A stretch of DNA of 64,000 nucleotides. Source: Gemmatimonadota bacterium (GTDB taxonomy: Bacteria > Latescibacterota > UBA2968 > UBA8231). Below, piece by piece: positions 32,113 through 40,366 of the stretch (positions are counted from its first letter, which is position 1; each line of letters starts with the position of its first letter). Location: assembly GCA_009840005.1 (NCBI GenBank), contig VXOR01000043.1:1-64000 (forward strand), written 5' to 3'. The position numbers were made by a program, and so were the translations under genes. A model generated the notes under the pieces. The model did no database searches and had not been told where the DNA came from. It was given only the letters and a program-made list of their open reading frames with translations.

Positions 32113-34044
32113 TTGCCACCACCCCCGCGCCGCGTCTCCCTCCGCGCCATTGCCATCGGGGCCATCGGCTGTCTCGCCATCGCCGTAGGCGAGCCTTTTA
32201 GCGTCTTAGTGATGCGTAGCTCGCCCATGGCCGCCGACTACTCGACCGGCGCGGCCCTGTTCTTGTTTTTTCTCGTCACCTTGTTCATCAACCCACTCGC
32301 CAAATTGCTCACCGGCACCAGCCTGCACACCGGAGAGTTGGCCACTGTGTACATCATGATGATCGTGGGGGCCGCCATCCCCTCTTGGGGCCTGACCATG
32401 AACCTGATCCCGCTCCTCGGCGGGTTCTTTTACTACGCCACCCCGGAAAACGACTGGGCCAACACCATCCAGCCCTACATATCACATCTCTTCGTGCCGG
32501 AAGACAATGCAGCCATCCAAAAGCTGTTCGAAGGTAATGCCCAAGGCGAACGCATCCCTTGGGGAGCTTGGGCGACGCCGCTGATGGCGTGGAGCCTGTT
32601 TGTCGTCAACATGTACTTCACCACGCTGTGTGTACTCGTCGTGCTGCGCAAGCAGTGGGTCGAGCGCGAGCGGCTCAACTTCCCGCTGGCCACCTTGCCC
32701 ATAGAAATGAGCGCCCGCGCCAAGGACCAAGCCATCGCACCTTTTTACCGCAATTACCTGACTTGGATCGGCTTTGCCATTCCCGCGCTCATCAGCTCGG
32801 TCAACGCCCTGCACCGCTATTTCAACTTCGTCCCCTGGATTGACCTCAACCTCTGGGTGCCCTTTTTGCGTAACTCCATCTGGGTCAACTTTCGCCCGCA
32901 CTTCGAGGTCGTCGGCCTCTCCTACTTGCTCAACCTCGACATTTCCATGGGTATATGGGTCTTTGCCCTGCTCAACATGTTGGCCATCGGCTTGTGCCGC
33001 ATGACCGGGTGGAACATCGGCCCGGAGCAACCCTACTCCTCGCCCTCTCCGCCCAGCATCGCCCATATCGCCCTCGGTGCGTTGTTCTTCTTAGTGCTGT
33101 CCAGCTTGTGGAGCGGGCGGCAGCACTTGCGCCAAGTCTGGCGCAAGGCCCTGCGCGGCGACGACTCCATCGACGACAGCGGGGAATTGCTCCCGTACCG
33201 CGTCGCAGTATTCGGATTTATCGCGAGCTTTTTCCTCGGCCTGTTCGCGCTCTACGCCACCAACATGAACCTGCCGACCGCCTTTGTCTTTCAGCTTTCG
33301 GCCCTCGTGATCTTCGTTGGCTTGGCGCGCATCATCTCGCAGGCCGGGTTGGCCTATTGCCGCGCTCCAGTGGCTCCGGCCGTGTTTACCGTCAACACCC
33401 TCGGATCTTCGTCGGTGGGTGCCCCGGGCCTGACGGCGCTGGCGCTCAACTTCCCCTGGTCGGCCGACATCCGCACCTTCGTCATGGCCTCAGCCGCTAC
33501 GGGCCTCAAGCTAGCGGAAGTGACGCGCTTGGAATACCGGCGCGTGTTCTGGGCCATTGCCGCGGCCATCGTCGTCACCCTTGCCGGCTCGATCACCGCG
33601 GTCATCCACCTCGCGTACACCTATGGGGGCATCAACCTGAGCAGTTGGCAATTCGGCTATATGACGACCTATACCGGCAACTGGATCACCAACAACCTCA
33701 ACAACATGCAGCCCACCCACGTTTGGCATTTGTCCTTTGCCGGCCTCGGCGCGTTCTTGATGGGTCTGTTGACCTTTATCAAAAACCGCTTCGTCGGCTT
33801 TCCCATTCATCCCATCGGCTTGGCCATCGGGCTGCCGCATCCCGTGCAGCTAATCTGGCCGTCGGTTTTTTTCGCTTGGCTGCTCAAGGCGTTCATTCTC
33901 AAATACGGCGGTCCCCGGCTCTACACGCGCTTGCGCCCGTTCTTTTTGGGGCTGGTGCTAGGCGCGTTTGGCTCAGCCGGGTTGTGGCTTCTCATTGACA
34001 TCTGCACCGGCATGACGGGCAACCGGCTGATTAATATCGGCTGA
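32113..34044 (+). CDS. DUF6785-type polytopic membrane protein (copy 2)
   Basis: The likely start is the TTG at 32113 with GAGGT nine bases upstream; no better start lies near. The 643-residue protein has more than ten membrane segments and the same landmarks as copy 1: FYYATPENDWA, IPWGAW, DDSGELLPYRVAVFG, FVMASA, HPIGL and FTGMT-like CTGMTGNRL. Overall identity is moderate, so the copies are old duplicates or separately acquired. This copy heads a run of sugar-acid and dehydrogenase genes, which makes a solute-transport role plausible but unproven. Confidence 0.8.
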   Translation: MPPPPRRVSLRAIAIGAIGCLAIAVGEPFSVLVMRSSPMAADYSTGAALFLFFLVTLFINPLAKLLTGTSLHTGELATVYIMMIVGAAIPSWGLTMNLIPLLGGFFYYATPENDWANTIQPYISHLFVPEDNAAIQKLFEGNAQGERIPWGAWATPLMAWSLFVVNMYFTTLCVLVVLRKQWVERERLNFPLATLPIEMSARAKDQAIAPFYRNYLTWIGFAIPALISSVNALHRYFNFVPWIDLNLWVPFLRNSIWVNFRPHFEVVGLSYLLNLDISMGIWVFALLNMLAIGLCRMTGWNIGPEQPYSSPSPPSIAHIALGALFFLVLSSLWSGRQHLRQVWRKALRGDDSIDDSGELLPYRVAVFGFIASFFLGLFALYATNMNLPTAFVFQLSALVIFVGLARIISQAGLAYCRAPVAPAVFTVNTLGSSSVGAPGLTALALNFPWSADIRTFVMASAATGLKLAEVTRLEYRRVFWAIAAAIVVTLAGSITAVIHLAYTYGGINLSSWQFGYMTTYTGNWITNNLNNMQPTHVWHLSFAGLGAFLMGLLTFIKNRFVGFPIHPIGLAIGLPHPVQLIWPSVFFAWLLKAFILKYGGPRLYTRLRPFFLGLVLGAFGSAGLWLLIDICTGMTGNRLINIG

Positions 34045-34101
34045 ACAGCAGTGGTCGGTGGCCAGTGGCCAGTGATAAGTCCCCCATCACCTCCAAGCTG
34101 G

Positions 34102-34150
34102 ACTATCCACTATCCACTATCCACTATCCACTATCCACTATCCACTACCC
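34102..34150. repeat. Heptanucleotide tandem repeat (ACTATCC)
   Basis: Six perfect ACTATCC units and one ACTACCC run into the stop codon of the convergent dehydrogenase gene. The unit is not a multiple of three, so a change in copy number could alter the end of that gene. Upstream (34050-34075) is a degenerate GTGGCCAGTGGCCAGTG run. Confidence 0.9.
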
Positions 34151-35173
34151 ATGCTCGATGCCGAGCTTGATCGAACGCTCGGGGTGCTGATTGATCTCCA
34201 TGTAGGCGTCAGCGGCCGCGGCAAAGGGCACGATCGGATCAATGAGGTCGTCGGCTTGCAAACGCCCTTCGACCAACAGGGCCAGCGACTCCGCGCGGAT
34301 GCGGGCGAAATCCCAACTCGCCTGCGGTAACGGCTCGCTGTTGGCCCGGCTGGAGATGACCTGAATGCGGTTGCGGTGCCACTCCCCGGCCAAGCGCAAG
34401 CCCTGCTCGCCGTGGTAATACGCGGTTGAGACCAAGGTACCGGCGTAGCAGGTCGCGCGCATGGCGTCTTCAAAGGCGCGGTAGGAACCGCTCGTTTCAA
34501 AGGCGATGTCTGCGCCGATTTTATCGGTGTGCTGCTTGATCTCCAAGCCAGCGTCCATGGCCACCGGGTCCAACGCCAAGTCAGCGGCGTGGCGCAGGGC
34601 CGCGGCGCGGCGGCGCTCGATGGGATCGACGGCCGCCACCCAGCGCGCACCGCACAGCCTCGCGGCCTGCGCGACCATCAGCCCAATGGCACCGAGTCCA
34701 AAGACGGCGACCCGATCCCCCAAGCGCACTGAGCCATCGCGCACCGCGCCGACGGCAAAGTCGGCCGGATCCCAATACATAATGGCTTGCGGCGAGATTC
34801 CGTCGGGAGCCTTTTGCACGCGCGTCGCCGCGACGGTGTGCGTTTCGCGGATGGGCAAATGCGCGAAGACCCGGTCGCCTTCTCGCAGCGTTGTCACCTC
34901 GGCACCCACTTGGACGACCGCGCCCAAGCACATGTTGCCGAGGCGGCGGGGGAAACCACTGCTCGCGGATTCGCCTCGGCGGTGCAGGCGCAGTTCGCCG
35001 TCCCAGCGATCAGAAGCGTCGGGCGTGTCGGCGCGGAAACCGCGCAGTTCAGTGCCGTGCTTGACCGAACTGAAGAGGCTTTGGACGCGGATTTCGTCTG
35101 GGGCTAAGGGCGGTTCTTGGTACGAGCTGAGGACTGCGTGGCCGGGGCGATCGGCAATCAATTCGAGCGGCAT
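34145..35173 (-). CDS. MDR-family (zinc-type) alcohol dehydrogenase-like oxidoreductase
   Basis: The start was placed at ATG 35173 (MPLELIADRPGHAVL), which has AGGAG nine bases upstream; the longer frame adds an unlikely leader. The 342-residue protein has a GroES-like N-terminal half (EIRVQSLFSSVKHGTELRGF, NMCLGAVVQVGAEV, GDRVFAHLP) and a Rossmann domain with VFGLGAIGLMVAQAARLCGA. The four-cysteine structural zinc site is absent, and the catalytic zinc ligands are not in canonical form, so zinc dependence is doubtful. It probably oxidises a polyol or sugar derivative, given the catabolic neighbourhood. Confidence 0.75.
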   Translation of the reverse strand: MPLELIADRPGHAVLSSYQEPPLAPDEIRVQSLFSSVKHGTELRGFRADTPDASDRWDGELRLHRRGESASSGFPRRLGNMCLGAVVQVGAEVTTLREGDRVFAHLPIRETHTVAATRVQKAPDGISPQAIMYWDPADFAVGAVRDGSVRLGDRVAVFGLGAIGLMVAQAARLCGARWVAAVDPIERRRAAALRHAADLALDPVAMDAGLEIKQHTDKIGADIAFETSGSYRAFEDAMRATCYAGTLVSTAYYHGEQGLRLAGEWHRNRIQVISSRANSEPLPQASWDFARIRAESLALLVEGRLQADDLIDPIVPFAAAADAYMEINQHPERSIKLGIEHG

Positions 35174-35239
35174 GAGGTAAACTCCTATGAGAGAGATTAA
35201 GTCGCGTTGACATAGACGGGCGTTTGCAAGCATGACACA

Positions 35240-35357
35240 CTTCGACAAGCTCAGTGTGCGCTAGGTTCGGTGTGCGCTGAGCTTGTCGAAGCGCATGTAG
35301 GGGCAACCCTCGTGGTTGCCCTAGCCGCAAAGGGCGTCCACAAGGGACGCCCCTACA
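35240..35357. repeat. Composite palindromic repeat cluster
   Basis: CTTCGACAAGCTCAG (35240-35254) pairs with CTGAGCTTGTCGAAG (35277-35291). Next comes TGTAGGGGC (35296-35304), closed by GCCCCTACA (35349-35357), with two nested hairpins GGGCAACC/GGTTGCCC and GGGCGTCC/GGACGCCC. It fills most of the gap between the dehydrogenase and pyrD, which are divergent. Confidence 0.8.
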
Positions 35358-35432
35358 GATGCACTAGGAAACGAATTCGTTGACACCGATGGCGTTTGCA
35401 ATCCGCCCCTGCAAATATGTACTTATAGAATT

Positions 35433-36548
35433 ATGAACGCATACCAACGCCTCGTCCGTCCCCTCTTGTTCCGCTGCGATCCAGAGCGCATCCACGAGCA
35501 GACCCTCGCGCTTGCCGAGCGAGTCGGTTCTTCCTCACTTGGCCGCCATCTGATTTCCAGTCTCTTTGCCTATGCAGATGCGCGGCTTTCTACCCAAGTG
35601 GGCGGCTTGCACTTTGCCAATCCGCTGGGCATGGCCGCGGGGTTTGACAAGAACGGCCGGGTGATCCAAGCGCTGGCAGCCATGGGTTTTGGGTTCGTGG
35701 AGGTGGGGTCGGTATCGGCGCATCCCTCGGTTGGAAATCCGCGACCGCGCTTGTTCCGCCTGCCGTTGGACGAGGCCATTGTGGTCAACTATGGGGTGCC
35801 CAATGACGGGGCCGCGGTCGTGGCCGATCGCGTGGCCCAGGCTTCGGCAAGCTCAGCCGAGCCGCGGCCAATCGCCGTGCCTTTGGGAATCAACCTAGTC
35901 GAAACCAATACCGGGCGGGCCATTGAGCCAGATGCAGTCGTGGCAGAGCTAGCCGCAGCCCTAGTCCCTTTTGTCGGGCGAGCCTCCTACATTGCGTTCA
36001 ACCTCAATTGTCCGAACACGACCGGCGGCGTCAGTCCCTTCACCGGCGGGGAGCACTTGCGCGACTTGCTGCGGGAATGCGCTGCCATCGACGACCTACC
36101 CCCGATCTTTCTCAAGCTCACCGCGCACACCGACCCGGCGCGGCTGGATTGGATGCTGGAGGCGGTCGATCCTTTTGCTTTTGTCAAAGGCTTCATCTTC
36201 AACCTGCCGCCGGGAACGAACTATCCTCTTAGGTCGCCGGCCCACCTTGTAGATCCGCTGCCCGGAACCTTGTGCGGCCGGCCCGTTCAGGCTCTGATCG
36301 ACGAAACCGTGCGCTTCTGGTACGGGCGCATCGACCGCCAGCGGCACGCGATCATCGGCGTGGGGGGGATTTCATCGGCCCAAGACGCATACCGCAAAAT
36401 TCGCCTCGGAGCTTCGCTGGTGCAGCTATACTCAGCGCTGGTCTTTAGAGGACCGGGAATCGTGCGGCAAATCAACGCGGGGTTGGCACACCTGTTGGAG
36501 CGCGACGGGTTTGCCCAGGTGGCAGACGCGGTCGGCATCGACAATTAG
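35433..36548 (+). CDS. pyrD: Dihydroorotate dehydrogenase, class 2-like
   Basis: PyrD oxidises dihydroorotate to orotate, the fourth step of pyrimidine synthesis. At 371 residues, with the N-terminal helix region (MNAYQRLVRPLLFRCDPERIHEQTL) that docks class 2 enzymes on the membrane, it is of the quinone-dependent type. The FMN and substrate motifs are NPLGMAAGFDKNG, RLFRLPLDEAIVVNYGVPNDG, IIGVGGISSAQDAY and GASLVQLYSALVFRGP. One oddity is the active-site base. Class 2 enzymes have serine (ISSPNT), whereas here FNLNCPNT puts Cys193 in that place, as in class 1. A short palindromic insertion seems to lie at about residues 137-144. Confidence 0.9.
   Translation: MNAYQRLVRPLLFRCDPERIHEQTLALAERVGSSSLGRHLISSLFAYADARLSTQVGGLHFANPLGMAAGFDKNGRVIQALAAMGFGFVEVGSVSAHPSVGNPRPRLFRLPLDEAIVVNYGVPNDGAAVVADRVAQASASSAEPRPIAVPLGINLVETNTGRAIEPDAVVAELAAALVPFVGRASYIAFNLNCPNTTGGVSPFTGGEHLRDLLRECAAIDDLPPIFLKLTAHTDPARLDWMLEAVDPFAFVKGFIFNLPPGTNYPLRSPAHLVDPLPGTLCGRPVQALIDETVRFWYGRIDRQRHAIIGVGGISSAQDAYRKIRLGASLVQLYSALVFRGPGIVRQINAGLAHLLERDGFAQVADAVGIDN
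35841..35863. repeat. Palindromic element inside the pyrD reading frame
   Basis: GCTTCGGCAAGCTCAGCCGA plus GCC resembles the CTTCGACAAGCTCAG element at 35240. It is read in frame as ASASSAEP in a loop just before the strand IAVPLGINL. The protein looks a few residues longer here than usual for the family. Confidence 0.5.
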
Positions 36549-36550
36549 AG

Positions 36551-36610
36551 TTAGGAATTAAAAATTATCCACCCCCCAAGCGGCGGAGGGACGGGCGGGG
36601 CAATTCCTAA
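36551..36610. terminator. Possible bidirectional terminator between convergent genes
   Basis: TTAGGAATT (36551-36559) pairs with AATTCCTAA (36602-36610) around a 42-base GC-rich centre. It lies between pyrD and the PhyH gene and overlaps the PhyH stop codon. The long loop makes termination uncertain. Confidence 0.3.
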
Positions 36611-37497
36611 TTCCTAATTCTATGATTGATCTGCAAATCCCACGTGCGCCAGTAGTACTTGAGCGGATCGTCCGCGTCCCACTGGGCGTAAATGTTCTCC
36701 CAATCCGTAAAGTGCATGTGCGGCTCCAGCGAGTCTTCGCGCACCGGGTGACTCATGGGCTGGTAGCGATAGTCGAGCGAGATGCGTAGGCGGTCGCCGC
36801 TTTGGTTGTCTTGGCCCTGATGCGCAGTGAGACTGTGGCATATCAGCACATCGCCAGCGACAAAATCGCCGCCGGCCCACAGCGTATCCTCGGGCAACTC
36901 GACGGCGTGGCCGCCCGCGCCGGTCGCCTTTGTAACGTCTAGCTTGCCCAGTTTGTGGCTGCCCGGTGCCACGGCCAAGCTACCCAGCACAGCCGGACAG
37001 TCCCCAGCCGGAATCCACGCGGTCCACGTCTCGTCGGTGCCGCCGATGTAGAAATTGTCCTGGTGCGGCGGCGTGGTGTGCGTCAGGGCGTTGGGAAAAA
37101 TTACCCGGCAGATATTGCGGCTGTGGGGCAGGGCCTCCTCGCCGAAGAGCGTGGCAAACATCGCCATGATCGCCGGATGCAGTGCCAAGGCATTGAAGGC
37201 GCGCAGCCGCTGGACGTCGATGTAAAAGGCAATCCACTCGGGCGCGTTCCCTTCGATGAAAAGCTCCCCGTCGCGTGCGACTCCCTCCATCAAGGGCGCG
37301 TCGTCGTCGAGCCAGCCGTGCTGCTGACAAACTTCGAGGATCTGGCGGCGCAAGTCGAGCACCGACTCAGAGTCCAACAACGAGCGGAAGAACAAATAGC
37401 CCTGCTCGGCCGCGCGCTCGCGCAAGGCCTCGGGCGCGTCGAGCAGAGGGGCGGAATCGACGAAAGGTTCGAGGTTAATCATGGTTTGCTGGGCCAT
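36607..37497 (-). CDS. Phytanoyl-CoA dioxygenase (PhyH) family protein
   Basis: The start was set at ATG 37497 (MAQQTMINLEPF), preceded by GAGGAG; the frame is open upstream but runs into the next gene. The 296-residue protein is a non-heme Fe(II)/2-oxoglutarate-dependent oxygenase. The iron ligands are His and Asp of PPHQDNFYIGG and a distal His in CHSLTAHQG. The 2-oxoglutarate-binding arginine is in DRLRISLDYRYQP. Substrates in this family range from acyl-CoAs to small metabolites and secondary products, so none is assigned. It follows a gamma-glutamylcyclotransferase-like gene after four bases and is probably cotranscribed. Confidence 0.85.
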   Translation of the reverse strand: MAQQTMINLEPFVDSAPLLDAPEALRERAAEQGYLFFRSLLDSESVLDLRRQILEVCQQHGWLDDDAPLMEGVARDGELFIEGNAPEWIAFYIDVQRLRAFNALALHPAIMAMFATLFGEEALPHSRNICRVIFPNALTHTTPPHQDNFYIGGTDETWTAWIPAGDCPAVLGSLAVAPGSHKLGKLDVTKATGAGGHAVELPEDTLWAGGDFVAGDVLICHSLTAHQGQDNQSGDRLRISLDYRYQPMSHPVREDSLEPHMHFTDWENIYAQWDADDPLKYYWRTWDLQINHRIRN

Positions 37498-37501
37498 TAA
37501 C

Positions 37502-37954
37502 TCACTCCTCTTCTTTGTCCCAAAAAGCGTGTAAGATAGCGATGTACTCGTCGGAAAGTCCGTGCTCAATCGCCCCCTGAATGACGGCGTTGAGGTATTC
37601 CTCCGAGGGCGGGTAGTGATGTCCGGCGTCGAGGCGGGAGAGATACGTCCAAACTTCGCCAAACTTAGGTATGATTATCGTGTCTCGCCGGTATTTAGTG
37701 CCCTCGCTTTCGTAGTGGTCGAGGCGTCTGAAGTCGTCCTCGGTCACGGCATAGATGACGCCTTCGACGTACGCGTCTTCGTCGGGCCGGATGCTGGCCA
37801 CACCCATGCCACTGCGCGTAAAGGAGATCATCGGAAAGCACAACTCGTAGCCTTCCAAGCGCACCACAGAGTGAACGCGGGCACCTGGGCAGCGAGCCTG
37901 CATCTGACTCCAGAGCAAGTTGGACCCATAGGCAAAGTAGAGCATTTCAGCCAT
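37502..37954 (-). CDS. Gamma-glutamylcyclotransferase-like protein (AIG2/GGCT fold)
   Basis: This 150-residue protein opens with the family signature YFAYGSNLLWSQM. It has the conserved acidic residue of the cyclotransferase site in LDHYESEGTKYRR (about residue 82), and EGVIYAVTEDD before it. Enzymes of this fold cleave gamma-glutamyl amines or dipeptides to 5-oxoproline; the exact substrate varies. Its stop lies four bases before the PhyH start, so the two are likely translated from one message. The upstream neighbour, an enolase-superfamily enzyme, is on the same strand 42 bp away. Confidence 0.8.
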   Translation of the reverse strand: MAEMLYFAYGSNLLWSQMQARCPGARVHSVVRLEGYELCFPMISFTRSGMGVASIRPDEDAYVEGVIYAVTEDDFRRLDHYESEGTKYRRDTIIIPKFGEVWTYLSRLDAGHHYPPSEEYLNAVIQGAIEHGLSDEYIAILHAFWDKEEE

Positions 37955-37996
37955 TACCCGATCTCCTTCGGTTGGGGGAAAGCCACGCCGCGCAAG

Positions 37997-39169
37997 TTAC
38001 CACCCCTTCCACGAGCCATCGGCGTGCCGGTACTGGCGATAGGCCATCGGCTCGTAGGGCCGCGCGGCTAGATCGGCTTCCTTGACCTCAACGCCGAGGC
38101 CGGGCGCATCGGAGAGGGCAATATGGCCATCCTCAACGCGCCAATCGTGCTCGACATAGCGGTCGTACATCGAAAGCCAGAAATGGTTGGTCTCCTGGAT
38201 GAGGAAATTGCCCATCAGCGCATCGGCTTGTAGGGTCGCCGCCGTGCAGAGCGGGCCACCGGCGTTGTGCGGGGCCATCAGCATCTGTTCGGCTTCGGCG
38301 GCGCGGGCGATTTCAAGCAGATGCGCGATGCCAAAACAATGCGTGAGGTCCGGCTGCAAATAGGCGCAGGCGCGCTCGGCAATTAGGGGGCGAAATTGTC
38401 CTAGCGTAAAGAGCTTCTCGCCGGTGGCGATGGGGACGGGGCTTTTGCGCGTCACTTCCAAGAGGGCCTCCACCGAGCCAGTTTTGACCGGCTCTTCGAG
38501 CAGCAGCGGGCGGCAGGCCGCGGTGCGCCGCGCGAATTCAACGCTCATTTCAGGGGTGGGACTGCCGTGGGCGTCGAGCAGGATGTCGAACTCAGCGCCC
38601 ACTTCCCGCCGCATCGCTTCGACACAAGCGACCGAGTGGTCGATGGCCGCGCCATCCATCGGCCACGTGCGGCCCTCCAAGGGGTTGCCTTTGACGCCGG
38701 CAAAGCCCTCACATTGGATCCGACGCGCGCCCGCGGCGGCTTCCTCCGGCGCGGCAAAGCTACCTCCGTTGCTATAGACGCGGATTTTGTCGCGTCGCCT
38801 GCCGCCCAGCAGAGTATGCACCGGCACGCCCCAAGCTTTGCCCGCGAGGTCGTGCAGGGCGGCGTCAATAGCGGCGATGGCCGTGCCGAAGACCGGGCCG
38901 CCCTTCCACGGCAGGCGATTTTGGATATCCTCGGTTAGCGCGCGGTAGTGGAGCGGGTCGCGGTCCAAGAGCAACTCTTCCCACGCGGCGAGCGTGGCCT
39001 CAACCGAGGGCACCAGCCACTCGCCACTGCCCTCGCCCCAGCCGCTGAGGCCGACATCCGTCTCGATCTTGAAGAACAGCCACGTCTTGGAAGAACTAGC
39101 AATCAGCGCGGCAGTGTCTTGGCCTGTGGGGACGCTAAATTTATAGGTTTTGGTTGCGGTAATTTTCAC
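37997..39169 (-). CDS. Enolase-superfamily sugar-acid dehydratase-like protein (mandelate racemase/muconate lactonizing type)
   Basis: The start was placed at GTG 39169 (VKITATKTYKFSVP) with GAGG eight bases upstream; the longer frame crosses the divergent gene. The 390-residue enzyme has the capping domain followed by the barrel with metal ligands in LLDAHGSP, LLLEEPV and ATGEKLF. A catalytic His sits in MAPHNAGGPLCTAAT, and QPDLTHCFG precedes it. This arrangement is that of acid-sugar dehydratases such as galactonate or gluconate/mannonate dehydratases. The precise sugar acid cannot be read. It is divergent from a Gfo/Idh/MocA oxidoreductase, a common pairing in sugar-acid use. Confidence 0.85.
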   Translation of the reverse strand: MKITATKTYKFSVPTGQDTAALIASSSKTWLFFKIETDVGLSGWGEGSGEWLVPSVEATLAAWEELLLDRDPLHYRALTEDIQNRLPWKGGPVFGTAIAAIDAALHDLAGKAWGVPVHTLLGGRRRDKIRVYSNGGSFAAPEEAAAGARRIQCEGFAGVKGNPLEGRTWPMDGAAIDHSVACVEAMRREVGAEFDILLDAHGSPTPEMSVEFARRTAACRPLLLEEPVKTGSVEALLEVTRKSPVPIATGEKLFTLGQFRPLIAERACAYLQPDLTHCFGIAHLLEIARAAEAEQMLMAPHNAGGPLCTAATLQADALMGNFLIQETNHFWLSMYDRYVEHDWRVEDGHIALSDAPGLGVEVKEADLAARPYEPMAYRQYRHADGSWKGW

Positions 39170-39257
39170 GGCCGCATCCTCTGGATTTTGACAAGGAGTG
39201 CGGATATAGTACCATTCAGGCTCGCCGCACGCAAACCCTCGTCTCCTCGGAGGAATC

Positions 39258-40346
39258 ATGGCCCCACAACGCTTTCAACGCACCGCGCCCAGCGACCTGC
39301 TCCGCGTCGGAGTGATCACCGGCCCCGGCGGCCACACCCTCAACATCTGGGGCGAAAAGATGAATCCCCCGCCCGGTGCCCTCCGCACGACGGGCATGAT
39401 AATGACCTGCGCTTGGTGCCTCGACGCGGAGATGAGCCAGCGCTTTGCGGAAAAGTACCCCGAGGTTCGCATGGTCGCCGACCCTCGGGACATGATCGGC
39501 CAAATCGACGGGGTGTACATCGACGACATCAATGCGATCTCGCTCTATCCCCTGTTGGCGCGGCCCTTTCTAGAAGCGGGCATTCCAACCTTTGTCAATC
39601 GTCCCTTCGCCACCTCTATGGCCAAGGGACGGGAGATGGTGGAAACAGCCGACCGACACGGCACGGCGCTATTGACCGCCTCAACGTGGGAGTTTTCCGA
39701 AAGCGTTGGCGACTTGCGCGCCAAGGCCGCGGATTTGCCCGACATCAAGGGCTATGTGGCGCACAACTCCATGAGCGACTACTACTCTCACGGCCTGCAC
39801 GGCGTCTGGTACATCCACTCGATTTTGCGCGACGAGATCGCCAAAGGGCGGGGCCGGCTGCGCGCCGCCGCGTATCACACCCCCAATTGGCGAGTTCCCG
39901 GCGGGATGATCGCCTACGAGCACGAGAGTCCGACGCGCCCGTACTACGGGGCGCTGCACATGAGCTCGGGCGCCGACGGCAACGCCTACATGCGGATCTT
40001 CAGCGACCACCGGGGCGACGCCGAGGGGCGGATTCCGAGTCGGGCCGGCTACTTCATGTACAACGCTTGGAACGCGCTCCAACTCGGCATTCAGGAAATG
40101 TTCGAGACCGGCCAGTCGCCGGAGACGGGCGAGCAGCTTTTGGAGAAGCTGATGATGTTTCTCCTGCCCTTTTATTCGGCGTTGGAGCGCGGCGGTGCCA
40201 TGGTGCAGCGGGAGGAATTGGGCGACTGGGAGCTGCCGCCCCCGTCCGCCGTGCTCATGGAAGACGGCCAGCCGACCGACAGCGCCTTTGCATCGCCCTA
40301 CACCCAAACCCAACTCGCAGAAGCAGCGCAGATGCTGGATAGGTAA
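39258..40346 (+). CDS. Gfo/Idh/MocA-like oxidoreductase
   Basis: The ATG has GGAGG six bases upstream. The 362-residue protein begins with a Rossmann-like strand LLRVGVITGPGGHTLNIWG and continues with CAWCLDAEMSQRFAEKYPEV and IDGVYIDDINAISLYPLLARPFLEAGIPTF. Where the family normally has EKP, this protein has VNRPFATS, with Asn-Arg replacing Glu-Lys, so the usual catalytic lysine is missing. The C-terminal alpha/beta domain continues with HGLHGVWYIHSIL. An NAD(P)-dependent role is therefore uncertain; it may be a non-catalytic or altered member. It is divergent from the sugar-acid dehydratase-like gene. Confidence 0.75.
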   Translation: MAPQRFQRTAPSDLLRVGVITGPGGHTLNIWGEKMNPPPGALRTTGMIMTCAWCLDAEMSQRFAEKYPEVRMVADPRDMIGQIDGVYIDDINAISLYPLLARPFLEAGIPTFVNRPFATSMAKGREMVETADRHGTALLTASTWEFSESVGDLRAKAADLPDIKGYVAHNSMSDYYSHGLHGVWYIHSILRDEIAKGRGRLRAAAYHTPNWRVPGGMIAYEHESPTRPYYGALHMSSGADGNAYMRIFSDHRGDAEGRIPSRAGYFMYNAWNALQLGIQEMFETGQSPETGEQLLEKLMMFLLPFYSALERGGAMVQREELGDWELPPPSAVLMEDGQPTDSAFASPYTQTQLAEAAQMLDR

Positions 40347-40366
40347 TCCCAGCGGAGGATGCGTCC

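Noticed and set aside
34102..34150. CRISPR-like array
   Set aside because: The units are seven bases with no spacers; it is a simple tandem repeat.
38948..40342. A 464-codon plus frame across two genes
   Set aside because: It runs through an antisense gene and then out of frame through the Gfo/Idh/MocA gene; Arg/Pro/His-rich, no domain.
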